The notes under the pieces were generated by a model. The model had not been told where the DNA came from. It saw only the letters and a program-made list of their open reading frames with translations, and did no database searches. Shown here piece by piece: positions 1 to 10,875 of a stretch of 64,000 nt of DNA (position 1 is the first letter of the stretch; the number at the start of each line of letters is the position of its first letter). The translations under genes were made by a program, and so were the position numbers. Source of the DNA: Echinarachnius parma (taxonomy: Eukaryota; Echinodermata; Echinoidea; Clypeasteroida; Echinarachniidae); assembly GCA_037951105.1 (NCBI GenBank), contig JBAMJV010003077.1, positions 269,501-333,500 on the forward strand, read 5' to 3'.

Positions 1-1104
1 TTGAATAACAATAGCATAAGCGCTTAAAGGCTGTTCTGCATTTGGCGCTATATAAATACGATCTGTTATTATTAGTAGTATAATTATCCTGCTCTGCTAT
101 GATTGACCATGCCACGGACCCGTATACAATAACAGATCTGACATCTGACATCGAAATATATCTTAAACGTACAGTGCATCTAATATGTTCTCTAGAAAAT
201 TAAATAAAAGGAATTGCTTGTGAAAAACGTTGATTTCATAAAGGCAATGCAAACGCAATGTGAAGGTATACGTTCATAACAAGGCTACATTCAACTATAC
301 TGTTAATAACACGAACTTGTCAATGCATAACAAAAAAAAAATCACGATTGAGCGTGTTAACTTGTAGGCAACAACAATCTCTTTTTTTTTTACTTTGTGC
401 TTTACATTTCCTATTCAGGAACAACTGCAGTTCGCCATAACAAGTAATTACTTGATTCTCTTTACAAAAGTGCTACTTGATAATACTTAATATACGCTAC
501 TAAAAGATATACACCAGTTACGCCTAGCCTGTACTATTTATTTCACTATAGTTAAAACCGATGTTTTCTCACGGTAACTCGTTAACGTTTTGTTTCTTAC
601 ATGTAATAAAATTCATGAAATATACGCTTTGTTTCCACAATCTTGAAAAGAGGAGTTGAATTGTCATTGGGGATTTTGTCTCACGTCAGCAAGTTCTGCT
701 TATATATAATTACAAGCTGACAACACAAACTGTGTGGCCAGCACCACCGTAATTATCCACTAGCTTTGCACGCATAGTTGCCCATTGGTAAAGTTATGTA
801 CAACTGCAAAACCAAGTATAACAACGATAAACACGATTTGTAACTTGTCTTTAGAATTACGTTGACAAAAATATTGTTTGATTAAAACTTGATTTTTGTT
901 TGATACGGAAAATCGAAATTATGTTGTTGCTGGTCTAAAAGTTTACGCGGATCTATTGAAACATTGTAAATTAGTGAATTGCGGATAAACATTTTAAATT
1001 AGATGTAGAAAAGAATGCATTCATAGTCCGTTCAATATTCAGAGTCGTTGTTGTAATTGACATACACATATATTGATATACGTAGTAATATCACTATCAC
1101 ATGG
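1..1104. other. AT-rich sequence, no gene seen
   Basis: No convincing exon, RNA gene or structured repeat was found. It lies downstream of the host gene stop and probably includes its 3' UTR or intergenic DNA. On the minus strand an AATAAA reads at about 537-542, but I cannot tell whether it is used. Confidence 0.5.
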
Positions 1105-1124
1105 ACATGTGAAGCTTCAATATT

Positions 1125-1371
1125 TGTTTGTTTGTTTATTTCATTTCCATTTTCTCAAATCAATACAAAGAAACATCATACGAATATATATAATAAGTAA
1201 CAGGGAAGTTTAACAAAATATGTTTCTAATTAAAATATAAGCGAAACAAATATATTGATTGGTGCCAATTCATAGTGAAAATAATCTGCATAATATAAAA
1301 TTAGAAATAAGGGGGAGAATGGATATCTTATGAAATGCTTAGTAAGTTTATAACAATGAAAAAAGCAGACC
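1125..1371 (-). mobile_element. 5'-truncated LINE tail with 20-bp target duplication
   Basis: A 247-base insertion lies between two identical copies of ACATGTGAAGCTTCAATATT (1105-1124 and 1372-1391). Read on the minus strand it ends in GGAAATGAAATAAACAAACA, an A-rich tail typical of LINE or LINE-mobilised 3' ends. The long perfect target duplication indicates target-primed insertion, and its identity suggests it is not very old. It lies in the presumed 3' UTR of the host gene. Confidence 0.72.
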
Positions 1372-1446
1372 ACATGTGAAGCTTCAATATTGGATACAGT
1401 TCGGTAGTCTCTGCGACAGACTTCAGGAGGGCGTGTTCAAAGTTCA

Positions 1447-1610
1447 TCAAGTTTCTGATGCATCCGTCACGCTCGACATCTGGTCGTTACTTGTCAGTAT
1501 TTGAACTTGTCCTCGTTGAGATACGTTGTCCTCATCACGATACATTTCTTCAATCTCTTTCTCGTAATGTTTTTCGATAGTGGATCTCATCTTCTCAAAA
1601 TTGAGATAAT
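1447..1610 (-). CDS. ACSBG-like: ACSBG-like terminal exon
   Basis: Terminal exon, 164 bases including the TGA stop, with acceptor TTTGTACAACAG. One G carried from the previous exon plus AT gives aspartate, then YLNFEKMRSTIEKHYEKE and IEEMYRDED. The helix aligns with the ACSBG C-terminus, KLKRxxVxxKYKxxIDxMY. After that comes an unusual hydrophilic tail, SQRGQVQILTSNDQMSSV, running to the stop. The usual catalytic-lysine neighbourhood GPTMKLKR reads DYLNFEKMR, so which lysine would act is unclear. A LINE remnant with a 20-base target duplication lies just downstream, in what would be the 3' UTR. Confidence 0.75.
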
Positions 1611-2299
1611 CTGTTGTACAAAACGAATAAACACATTGTATATTTTTGAAACCTACAAATAATTATTTACATTGTTTTAAATTAAATTGCCTTTTGTTTA
1701 AAATAATACCTACCACATCATTCAGCGTTATGACCGGAAATAACACGTTCAGTTATCAACAAGTAATATCGTATCACAGTCTTACAATTTCTGTACTACG
1801 TTAATGCTGGACTGTTTAAAAAAAACAATCCTAACTGTGTACTATCCCTCAAAAAGGAGAGTGGGTGATGTCACGTGTCGAATGGCCAGCATGGCCACGA
1901 ATGCCGTACGAATTGGTACAAAAGTAGAAATCATTGTGGTTCGTCAAGTACTGACCCTAGATAGAGTTCCCTACTCAAGCTCTGGGCATACTTTACGCAT
2001 CGTTACAAATGCAACAATAATGCAGTGAGACATCGGATTCAGCAAGGACGCAGTACGCTTCCATCAATAATCCAAGGGAACCTGTACGAACCAACACGAA
2101 TTCACTTCGACTGTAGTGAGGTTGTCGTAGGAATGTCTACGAATGATAACGAGCCAATTCCATATGTATCAAGTGTTAAATGCCAAATCACACCGGACGG
2201 GAATGCAGTACGAATGCGGTAAGAATGGGTACGAATGTTAAAAACGTGAACATTCTTCATCATTCACATCGGGTTCTTGTTGGGGCCTCGATAATCCGG

Positions 2300-2674
2300 G
2301 TAAAAGAGTGGTCACATATGGACACGACTCCCCACGACTAGACCCGCGAATGCAGTACGCATTGTTACACATCTATGGCAAGCCGTTTTTAACATTTATT
2401 CCTATTACCATGATTACTTGATATCAAGAAATTGAACTCTTGATATCAAGAAATGGATTGTTGATATCAAGAAATGCATTATTGATATCAATAAATACTT
2501 TTCTGTATTCGTAATACTTGACATCAAGAAATGAACTGATATGAAGAATTGAATTTTTGCTATCAATAAATAGGAATAAATGTTAAAACAGCTTGCCACA
2601 GATTTGTACCAATGCGTACTGCATTCGTGGGTCTAGTCGTGGGGAGTCGTGTTCAATGTGACCACTCCTTTAGT
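2300..2674. repeat. TTGATATCAAG foldback unit 1
   Basis: Two inverted arms of about 100 bases (GAGTGGTCAC...GCAAGCCGTTTTTAACA and its complement ending GTGACCACTCC) enclose a core of roughly 17-18-base repeats centred on the self-complementary TTGATATCAAG. The same arms and core recur at 3388-3915 and three times between 19650 and 20950. The flank at 2680-2830 is also shared with 20950-21115, so the unit belongs to a larger repeat family. Confidence 0.8.
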
Positions 2675-2919
2675 TCTTCTCTTTTCGCGGGAGGGCCACC
2701 ACAATCTTGAATTTTTAAAAACATTCGCGGTCAACTTACGATTGAATTGTGATCGCACTGCATTCTGACTTCGTTCGTACTGGTTTGTACTGGTGCGTAG
2801 TTTTGTGTAATAAGTGCGTATTAGTGCGTATTATAGAATGGGTTGATAAATCCCTGCAATCTGATTGGTTGAGAGCCAAATTTGTGCAGACAATTAATTG
2901 TACTGGATGCATGAAAAGT

Positions 2920-3103
2920 CATGCGTCCGGTAAAAAAATCATGCGTCCGGTAAAAATTTCATGCGTCCGGTAAAAATTTCATGCGTCCGGTAAAAAATTT
3001 CATGCGTCCGGTAAAAAAATCATGCGTCCTGTAAAAAATTTCATGCGTCCGGTAACAAATTTCATGCGTCCGGTAAAATTATTTCATGCATCCGGTAATT
3101 TTT
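2920..3103 (+). repeat. 20-bp tandem array CATGCGTCCGGTAAAAA
   Basis: Nine head-to-tail copies of about 20-22 bases built on CATGCGTCCGGTAAAAAWTT. The copies differ mainly in the length of the A/T stretch, and the last is the most diverged. The array sits between two copies of an ATAGAATGGG/CCCATTCTAT inverted motif (about 2833 and 3144), so it looks like the filling of an inverted-repeat element. Confidence 0.85.
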
Positions 3104-3161
3104 CTAATTTTTAATTTTTTGACTTTTTGGGGGGCGTAACAATGCCCATTCTATAAAACAG

Positions 3162-3319
3162 ATGATGCGCATGTTTATTTTGTGGGTCGGTGGAATTGTT
3201 TGCACGCGGTAACTATGGAAACTAGTCTAAACCCACTCGGCTTCGCCTCGTGGGTTTAACAGTTCCATAGTTACCTTGTGCAAACAATTCCTACCGACCC
3301 ACTCATACCTGCGCATCAT
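3162..3319. repeat. 158-base imperfect hairpin
   Basis: Arms of about 70 bases pair from ATGATGCGC at the left to GCGCATCAT at the right, including GTGGGTCGG/CCGACCCAC, TTGTTTGCAC/GTGCAAACAA, GGTAACTATGGAA and AACCCAC/GTGGGTT. The loop is only a few bases (CGGCTTCGCC). It may be a MITE or part of the adjacent foldback family. Confidence 0.8.
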
Positions 3320-3387
3320 TTGTATACTGGCATTCTTCCCCTATCGTAACGATTCGTGGTGATGGCTACTATTGTTCGCTCCTGGTC

Positions 3388-3915
3388 ACAGGCCTGGTCA
3401 CACAGGAGACGACTAGACCCACGAATGCAGTACGCATTGGTACGAATCTACAGTATGGTAAGCCGTTTTTTTTTACATTTATTAATATGTCTTGATATCA
3501 ATAATTCAATTCTTGAAATCAAGAAATCGAATTCTTGATAATAAAAATAGATTTCTTGATATCAAGAAATACTTTCTTGATATCAAGAAATACTTTCTTG
3601 ATATCAAGAAATACTTTCTTGATATCAAGAAATACTTTTATTATATAAAGCATTGGTCATTCTTGATATCAATAAATGCATTCTTTATATGAAGAATTGA
3701 ATTATTGATATCAAAAATGCATTTCTCGATATCAAAAATTCGATATCTTGATATTAAGATTTCAATTCTTTATATCAAGAATGCTTTTCTTGATATCAAT
3801 AATTGAATAACTTATATCAAAAATGCATACTTGATAACATTATTCAATTATTGAAATCAAGAAATAAGTATAAATGTTAAAACTGCTTGCAATAGATTTG
3901 TACCAATGTGTACTG
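3388..3915. repeat. TTGATATCAAG foldback unit 2
   Basis: Same family as the unit at 2300-2674, with a longer core of about 380 bases containing many TTGATATCAAG copies. Its right arm stops at GTACTGC, where a separate inverted-repeat element begins. Confidence 0.8.
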
Positions 3916-3924
3916 CGTGCCTGT

Positions 3925-4410
3925 AGACCGGCAGCTCAGAGGTCTTTTGTACATCGAAAAGCGTACTGATTGTTGAACATATGAATATTAAGAGGAGAAT
4001 GTAACAAAATCAACAATATGAGTCTCCTGGGCTGTACCTGGTGGGAAAGTAGTCCTTTGCGCCTCCAAAGTTTGACCCCTGGGGATTGTCCGATGCTTCT
4101 ATTTGTTTGCGAATTTACTGTGTTTAACATCGCTCGCTACGGGGAAAGCGAAATAGCGGGGACACCTATCACAAAAGAATCGCTGATCGGAACATTTTAC
4201 TTTGCCTGTTTTAAAAGATGAAATACACGTCGATGCATTGGGGATTATATCCATGACCTTTTGCAACTTAACAAATATGGACCGCTTTATCCACGGGTAC
4301 ACCCCGGGTGACTCATATTATCGTAATTGTTACATTCTCCTCTAAATATTCATATGTTGACCAATCAGTACACTTTTCGATGCACAATCGACCTCTGCGG
4401 CTGCCGGTCT
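3925..4410. mobile_element. MITE-like element with ~95-base inverted ends
   Basis: The ends AGACCGGCAG and CTGCCGGTCT open long inverted repeats that share CATCGAAAAG, GTACTGATTG, CATATGAATATT and AGAGGAGAATGTAACA. There is no coding capacity. The element interrupts the right arm of the neighbouring TTGATATCAAG unit and so inserted after it. Confidence 0.78.
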
Positions 4411-4644
4411 TTTAGTGCGAAATATAATGAACCCCATCAAGAAATGGCTATTTCTGTCTACTTCTACAGAACCGGGGATGCCAGTTTTCAGGCCATAGCC
4501 TGATTTCCGGCCCCGACACCAGTCTTTCCATATTAGGCTTTTTCAGGCTTCATATTGTACATAACATATGAGGCTCAATCATGTCTGGTTCTTTTTTCAG
4601 GCACGTCTGAAGAAACCAACTGGTATCCCTGCATGATAACTTAC

Positions 4645-4870
4645 CTACTTCTCCATTTTCCATGGTGAACTGTCCGTCGAGAAGGTAGCACTTTTTGATG
4701 TGTTTGCTTGGAACCTTCAAATTGTTGTATTTCTCTACGGCTTGTCTAACGGCTTGTCTAACGGCTTGTCTAACGGCTTGTCTAACGGCCTCTTTCATCG
4801 TTACATCATCACCGAGCAGTGTGGTTTCCTGCATTTCCTCGTCTCCTTGTTCTTGTTTCTGCTGGTTTGG
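4645..4870 (-). CDS. ACSBG-like: ACSBG-like exon with 12-base tandem repeat
   Basis: Exon of 226 bases, acceptor TTTTGTTCAG, donor GAAGTAG/GTAAGT. It opens with a glutamine-rich PNQQKQEQGDEE, then a helix in which VRQA is encoded by four 12-base tandem copies. It continues VEKYNN...HIKKCYLLDGQFTMENGEV. The family equivalent is AIQEGIxxVNxxA...QKWxILERDFSxxGGELG. Reading runs openly past the donor to a stop at 4550, so an intron-retained form would encode a different tail. The spliced form is preferred because the donor is a consensus one and the next exon continues the family pattern in phase. Confidence 0.8.
4741..4788 (-). repeat. Coding 12-bp VNTR (VRQA x4)
   Basis: Four exact copies of CTTGTCTAACGG on the plus strand lie within the penultimate exon of the host gene and encode VRQA repeats on the minus strand. 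Exact identity between copies suggests recent expansion. Confidence 0.9.
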
Positions 4871-5369
4871 CTGAACAAAAAAAGATAAATATCAAAATAA
4901 ATTAAATCATAGTACTTTATTAAATTATTGTGAACTTAAAGGGATCTAGTAACTTCGTGAACATGTGCAAAAAGTGATGAAGCGTTGATGCAATGTATAT
5001 TGTTGCTATCTCATAATGTCCACAGGGTAATGTGTGAACATTTCAATTCAAATGGACATGGCATTGCAAATGTCGCAAAATGGGCCGAGCGTATTCAGTT
5101 TGGAAATTTTACTTTTGTGTCGTATTTTTTAATGCTAAATATGTATCGAAGATTTTAGCGCGTTTAAATGATTTAAACCTATCAAATTTGTATTAGTCCT
5201 ATGAATTTAAGACCGTGGCTTCTTGTTTCAAGATTCCGGTAAGATATTGTTGTATTATTCATAATTCGATCATTACGTTTAACACTATCAAAAAGCAATG
5301 TCTCATTTGCAATGACTATTTGTGCATTTCAGGAAAACAGTCAAACTTGATGTATTGGAAATGCCGTGT
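4871..5369. other. Intron sequence with TTAAAGGGATCTAGT repeat end
   Basis: No exon is visible beyond the acceptor of the adjacent exon. TTAAAGGGATCTAGTAAC at about 4937 resembles a stretch at about 12747 over some 90 bases, probably the end of a TTAA-type MITE. Confidence 0.4.
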
Positions 5370-5830
5370 CCGGACTACTACCCCCTGGACAACCACCCCC
5401 CGGACGATTACCCCACGGACAACTTACCCCCCTCGGACAATTACCAACACGACAGCTACCACCCGGACAATTACCCTCGTAGGACAATTACCCCCAGGAC
5501 AATTACCCCCTAAGACAACTTCCCTCCAAGACAACTACCACCCACGACAATTACCCCGCAAGACAATTACCCCCGGACAACTACCCCCCCCCCCCCCGGA
5601 CAACTACCCCCGGACAACTACCTCCCGGACAAGTACCCCCGGACAATTACCCCCCGGACAACTACCCCCCGGACAACTACACCCCCCCCCCCGGACAATT
5701 ACCCCGCGGACAACTACCCCCGCCCCCCCCCCCCCCCCGGATGACTACCCCCCGGACAATTACCCCCTGGACAATTAAACTCCAAGTCAATTACCCCCAA
5801 GACAATTACCCCAAGTCATCTTCCCTTAAG
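5370..5830 (+). repeat. GGACAAYTACCCCC minisatellite, locus 1
   Basis: Tandem degenerate units of about 14-16 bases with interspersed poly(C) tracts. The unit lacks stops in all three forward frames, so it creates long artificial proline-rich reading frames. The same unit recurs inverted at 10545-10875 and at 39765-39940. Confidence 0.9.
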
Positions 5831-5832
5831 AC

Positions 5833-5880
5833 CAGTGGCGTAGCGAGGGTGAACGGATGGGGGGGGGGGGGGGGGGCACA
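5833..5880 (+). mobile_element. hAT-type end followed by poly(G)
   Basis: CAGTGGCGTAGCGAGGG is a typical hAT-superfamily terminal sequence and is followed within 20 bases by a poly(G) run of about 17. I could not place the other end. Confidence 0.45.
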
Positions 5881-6760
5881 ACTGCGAGGTAGTGGAGCGA
5901 TTTTGTGCATTGGAAAAGCACGAAATGTTCAACTCCCAAGGGATTTTAAATGTGATTGAGGGAAGAGTAAATAAGTCCAGAGACGCGGTAGTCGAGGGAC
6001 TCTATTTCTTCATGAAATAGCATTTAAAATACCGAGGGGAACATTCCATGATTTTCCCGACAGCAAAATTAACAACTGTATTTTTTGTATTACTGAATTG
6101 CCATGTAACCGTGCCATGTTATATCCAAAAATATTACATGGCAGCTGATGTATTGCATTTACTAAGTCAGGTGATAAACAGTTATATTTTATGATACGTA
6201 GTTCAAGATATTAAATCAAACATACATAATGTATGGATATTAGAGATAAACAACAATTCTGGGAAAGTTGCAGAAAACATTTATGATTTATCAATATTGT
6301 TGAATAAGTATCTAAAAAGGCCTTGTTTGGTAGAATCCGAACCTAACGATGCGTTAAATGCAGAAATATCGGAATAAATCGGAATAAATCCAATACCCGC
6401 CGGTGAAATGTATAAATCCACGGCCCGTTCGCACCTGTCCGCGCAGCTAGCGGTGGACAGGAGTATTGACAAGCTGGGGACAAGCCCGTATAGCGAACGC
6501 ACGTGGTCAATAATGCACATAGCGAATGCGCGATTCCGCTTTGGTGATATATATCCGCAGCGGAACGTTTTGATAATTTACTAAATATATCAATTAGTAG
6601 GCGGTTTCCAGGCAACTTTTGTATCATCCCGTATTAGTTAAAAGATATTCTTTCACATGATTGGTAATAAGAGCTTTAATTTCATTTTTTGAGAGGGGGC
6701 GTTTCCAAAACTGATATATACCTTTCAAAAATGTGGAGAGACAATAACCTCCACATATAC
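5881..6760. other. No gene seen
   Basis: Intronic sequence of the host gene. Several short reading frames are present but none shows a domain, conserved motif or splice context. Confidence 0.45.
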
Positions 6761-6807
6761 GGGGGGGGGGGGGGGGGGGGGGAGGCATGTCCCCCCCCCC
6801 CCCCCCC
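6761..6807. repeat. Poly(G)22 / poly(C)17 hairpin
   Basis: A run of 22 G, an 8-base spacer and a run of 17 C. The two runs can pair as a hairpin or form quadruplex structures. It lies about 130 bases upstream of the LTR element. Confidence 0.9.
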
Positions 6808-6935
6808 TTCCCGTCCCCCGGGTGCATTGTGTGCATTCAATTTTGCCAATTTTGTTGTATTTAGCAGTTCAAATAAATGTTTAGCATTATAATTCATACA
6901 TTGATTGTTCGGAAACATTTTGTTTGCATTCGATT

Positions 6936-8036
6936 TGTAGCGACCCATACTTCGCTCATACATGTTGCTTCACCCCGACCTGCTTTTGCCGATCCAGTTA
7001 TTTCCAGTTTATTACTCTCGGTACTTTTCCAGTTATTTTCCACCACGTGGCTCATACATATTCATGTTTTCTCCGCGTGTGCGCCCATTCAACCAATCAC
7101 GCATCACCATTTCGCCAGCCGCGCTTTTCAACTCCACGTGCCTTTCACCAGATCTTTGCTTTCACCAGTTTCTTCACTCCGATCACCATCTCTCGTTGAG
7201 TCAACATCAACTCTAAGTTTTCTCTCTCCGCCGTCGAGACCCTTCTGTGGCATGAATCTCCATCATGTCACAGCACCTTTCACGCCGCCCCTAGCGGACT
7301 GGATAGTTTCTAGTGGTACGTTATAATCACCGCCGTCTTGTGCCACTGATTCACCACTGGGAGCTTCCACGTCACTATACGCACCGGGCAGTTCTGGCGT
7401 ACTCACCTCACAGCTCGACTCACCGTAGCTGGTCTGCTCACGCATCTTCTTAGTCGGCCTACGACAATGGACGATTCACTGTTCCTTCGGCACCGACTCT
7501 GATTCCTGTATTCACCTTTCCTTGGCATCGACCCGTAGAGCGACTCACCGTCTCCGCGTCAACCGCCGCATCATCTTCTTCGTTTCTCGTCTCGACCGCG
7601 ACCCACGAGGGTCAACTTCTTCATCAGCGTCGTCATCGCGCACTTCGCGGTTCTTCAACCCCGTCATCGAAGTCGCGTTTCCGCTTTCCAAGTCTCCGCA
7701 TCATCATCGCGTGCAGCCCCTTCCTTCGTTCATCAAACCCGCATTTTCGGACTTCAGCAAACATTTACTGTAAGCGATTATTTATTGTCAGGCTTATTTT
7801 AATGTATCTTCGTGCAATATCTAATCCCGTTTATTCATTCATATTCTCATCCCGTTGCAACGGCACACATGTATTTATTTATAACCTATTAAACATACGA
7901 AAAGGGAACCTTACTTTCTCTTGTGTTTTCTTGTCTACCTCGCTTCCTCGTAACTAAAATAAAATGGTGATATGTTGTGTGAACACGCATTACAAATCCA
8001 TACGCAATCTACACCCACACACGCACATATCCCACA
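6936..8036 (+). repeat. Left LTR of gene-less LTR element
   Basis: 1101-base direct repeat, offset 1566 bases from its partner. Reading frames inside it are duplicated with the LTR and carry no known domain. Confidence 0.88.
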
Positions 8037-8501
8037 TTGGTGACCCCAGTCGTTTACTTGGAAGCTTGGTTTTACGATATTTAATGTTCCCTGCTTTTTG
8101 GACTTGCCTCATTTCAGAACCATTCCTCTCAATTATGTATCGAATGTTTTTATGCTCTTGCATTTATACACGTATTTTCGATACATTCTTATACCATGTC
8201 ATGTTTGTTTATTATAGCGACTGCACTGCTATTTACATTACCATGCTTGTTATATTGCATTCTTTCATGCCCGATTTATAACATGCCATGTTTGTAACCT
8301 TTTCTGGTCCGCTATACATATTCATGTACTAGGTAACAGCGGCGGCCTCCCGCTTTATAAATCGTGCCACCTTATAGATTGTTTTATTGTAACAGCGGCG
8401 GCCTCCCGCTCTATAAATAGTGCCACCATTTTCCTGTATATTTGTCGATATTTATATCGTTCCTCATCTGTTCTTCGGCTTCGTCTCTGGTAGGGGAGTA
8501 C

Positions 8502-9605
8502 TGTAGCGACCCATACTTCGCTCATACATGTTGCTTCACCCCGACCTGCTTTTGCCGATCCAGTTATTTCCAGTTTATTACTCTCGGTACTTTTCCAGTT
8601 ATTTTCCACCACGTGGCTCATACATATTCATGTTTTCTCCGCGTGTGCGCCCATTCAACCAATCACGCATCACCATTTCGCCAGCCGCGCTTTTCAACTC
8701 CACGTGCCTTTCACCAGATCTTTGCTTTCACCAGTTTCTTCACTCCGATCACCATCTCTCGTTGAGTCAACATCAACTCTAAGTTTTCTCTCTCCGCCGT
8801 CGAGACCCTTCTGTGGCATGAATCTCCATCATGTCACAGCACCTTTCACGCCGCCCCTAGCGGACTGGATAGTTTCTAGTGGTACGTTATAATCACCGCC
8901 GTCTTGTGCCACTGATTCACCACTGGGAGCTTCCACGTCACTATACGCACCGGGCAGTTCTGGCGTACTCACCTCACAGCTCGACTCACCGTAGCTGGTC
9001 TGCTCACGCATCTTCTTAGTCGGCCTACGACAATGGACGATTCACTGTTCCTTCGGCACCGACTCTGATTCCTGTATTCACCTTTCCTTGGCATCGACCC
9101 GTAGAGCGACTCACCGTCTCCGCGTCAACCGCCGCATCATCTTCTTCGTTTCTCGTCTCGACCGCGACCCACGAGGGTCAACTTCTTCATCAGCGTCGTC
9201 ATCGCGCACTTCGCGGTTCTTCAACCCCGTCATCGAAGTCGCGTTTCCGCTTTCCAAGTCTCCGCATCATCATCGCGTGCAGCCCCTTCCTTCGTTCATC
9301 AAACCCGCATTTTCGGACTTCAGCAAACATTTACTGTAAGCGATTATTTATTGTCAGGCTTATTTTAATGTATCTTCGTGCAATATCTAATCCCGTTTAT
9401 TCATTCATATTCTCATCCCGTTGCAACGGCACACATGTATTTATTTATAACCCATTAAACATACGAAAAGGGAACCTTACTTTCTCTTGTGTGTTATTGT
9501 CTTCAACTTTGCTTCCTCGTAACTAAAAATAAAAATGGTGATATGTTGTGTGAACACGCATTACAAATCATACGCAATCACACCCCACACATACATTATC
9601 CCACA
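8502..9605 (+). repeat. Right LTR of gene-less LTR element
   Basis: 1104-base partner of the left LTR. Differences from the left copy are concentrated in the last ~130 bases. Confidence 0.88.
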
Positions 9606-9609
9606 GATT

Positions 9610-10544
9610 TAAAACGAATTTCGATGTCGAGTAAATATTATTCGTGATTACGTAAAACCGCCCTCCCGGATATCCGTTGGCGCAATTAAAATCTTGTATG
9701 TACTTGTATAATGTCGATCAGAAGAGAAATAAGACTCACGTCTAGTTCATTCTGAGTATAACTTGCAACTGAGCTGTATTGAATAAAATCATACATTATG
9801 CCACGCGGATACATATAACTCATTCCTGGTAATCACGCGAACGCGCGGTTGCCGTTACGTTAAGTAGGTCTTGGGAAACTGGGAATCGAACATGATAATA
9901 TCAATTTGATTTTGCAAACACAATAAATGCAAATAGCGTGTTATTTTAAATTGAATGCCAAAAGTGGTGAATCACTTGAATGATCGAAGAGCTAAATCCT
10001 ATGAACATAATTTTGAACCAATTATTACAATCCTTCAGCTCAATTTCGTGAAATTGAATGACACGCTTATTGAAACGAATGAAAAGCTTACGAAATTGAC
10101 CGAAACACATATAAAACATGTGATACACCTAGGTCACAAATGCACCGGATGCCGAACAATCTTCTTACCTACATTTCGGATTGCGATATCGTAAGATGTC
10201 TGCAGTATATTCGTGTATTGGCAGTCTCGTAGCATGGGGGTGCGTTGGGTGCGTACCCCCCCCCCCCCCCCCCCCCCCATTCAGAAAGGCAGATCGTTCT
10301 CCGTCTCGGGCAGCGATCGGCCCATGTGACATTTGACGACCCCAACTCCCTGCTTACAAAACTAAAACAGTGGTCTAATTCAGCGACGGACCCACTCACA
10401 CCCCAGCCCCCCCCCCCCTACTCCCCCACACACACTTACAGGACTCAACCAGTTGTCTAAGTCCCGTTTTTTAATATACGCACCCCCAAAGCCCAAACCC
10501 ACTACCTTGAACAATCCAGGCTACCGGGCTGAGCGGTCACATAT
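9610..10544. other. Intron sequence with poly(C) tracts, no clear gene
   Basis: Contains a 23-base poly(C) run (10256-10278) and a shorter one near 10409. A 79-codon forward frame at 9955-10194 encodes a helical stretch ending in HKCTGC, but has no splice support or recognisable family. Confidence 0.4.
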
Positions 10545-10875
10545 TTTTGTCTTGGGGTGGTTGTCTTGGGGGTAATTGTCTAAGGGGGGCGGGATAATCC
10601 AGGGAACGGGGGATGGTTGTCTGCGGAGTAATCGTCCGGGGGGTAATTATCCGGGGGTAGTTGTCCGGGGGGTAGTTGTCCGGCGGGTAATGTTCCGGGG
10701 GTAGTTGTCCAGGGGGTAGTTGTCCGAGGGGTAGTTGCCCGGGGGTAGTTGTCCAGGGAGAAGTTGTCCGGGGGATAATTGTCCGGGGGCAGTTGTCTTG
10801 GGGGCTAATTGTCCTAGGGGTAGTTCTCCCGGAGGTATTCGTCCGAGGGGTGGTTGTCCAGGGGGTAGTAGTCCT
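10545..10875 (-). repeat. GGACAAYTACCCCC minisatellite, locus 2 (inverted)
   Basis: The same 14-16-base unit as at 5370-5830, here on the opposite strand as GGGGTAGTTGTCC. Confidence 0.9.

Larger units (their letters stand above)
6936..9605 (+). mobile_element. Gene-less LTR element (TRIM/LARD-like fossil)
   Basis: Direct terminal repeats of about 1.1 kb (6936-8036 and 8502-9605) begin TGTAGCG and end CCCACA, following the TG...CA rule. GATT flanks both sides (6932-6935 and 9606-9609) as a 4-base target duplication. TTGGTGACCCC just after the left LTR looks like a primer-binding site, and GGTAGGGGAG just before the right LTR like a polypurine tract. The interior is only about 465 bases and carries no gag or pol, so the element is non-autonomous. 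It contains a local duplication of GTAACAGCGGCGGCCTCCCG at about 8335 and 8390. The LTRs are almost identical over their first ~960 bases, suggesting a young insertion. Confidence 0.88.

Noticed and set aside
1804-2222. Two plus-strand frames of 65-74 codons
   Set aside because: They lie in foldback-family flank sequence with repeated GCAGTACGAAT motifs; no protein similarity.
2920-3103. CRISPR-like array
   Set aside because: The units are contiguous with no unique spacers, and the window is animal DNA.
5215-5778. 187-codon proline/threonine-rich reading frame
   Set aside because: Produced entirely by the 14-16-base minisatellite, which is open in all three frames; no splice or start context.
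6962-7773. Several duplicated frames of 60-149 codons
   Set aside because: They lie within an LTR and recur only because the LTR is repeated; no domain is recognisable.
9955-10194. 79-codon frame ending in HKCTGC, possibly a zinc-finger start
   Set aside because: A stop lies immediately upstream, and there is no acceptor, partner exon or full zinc motif.
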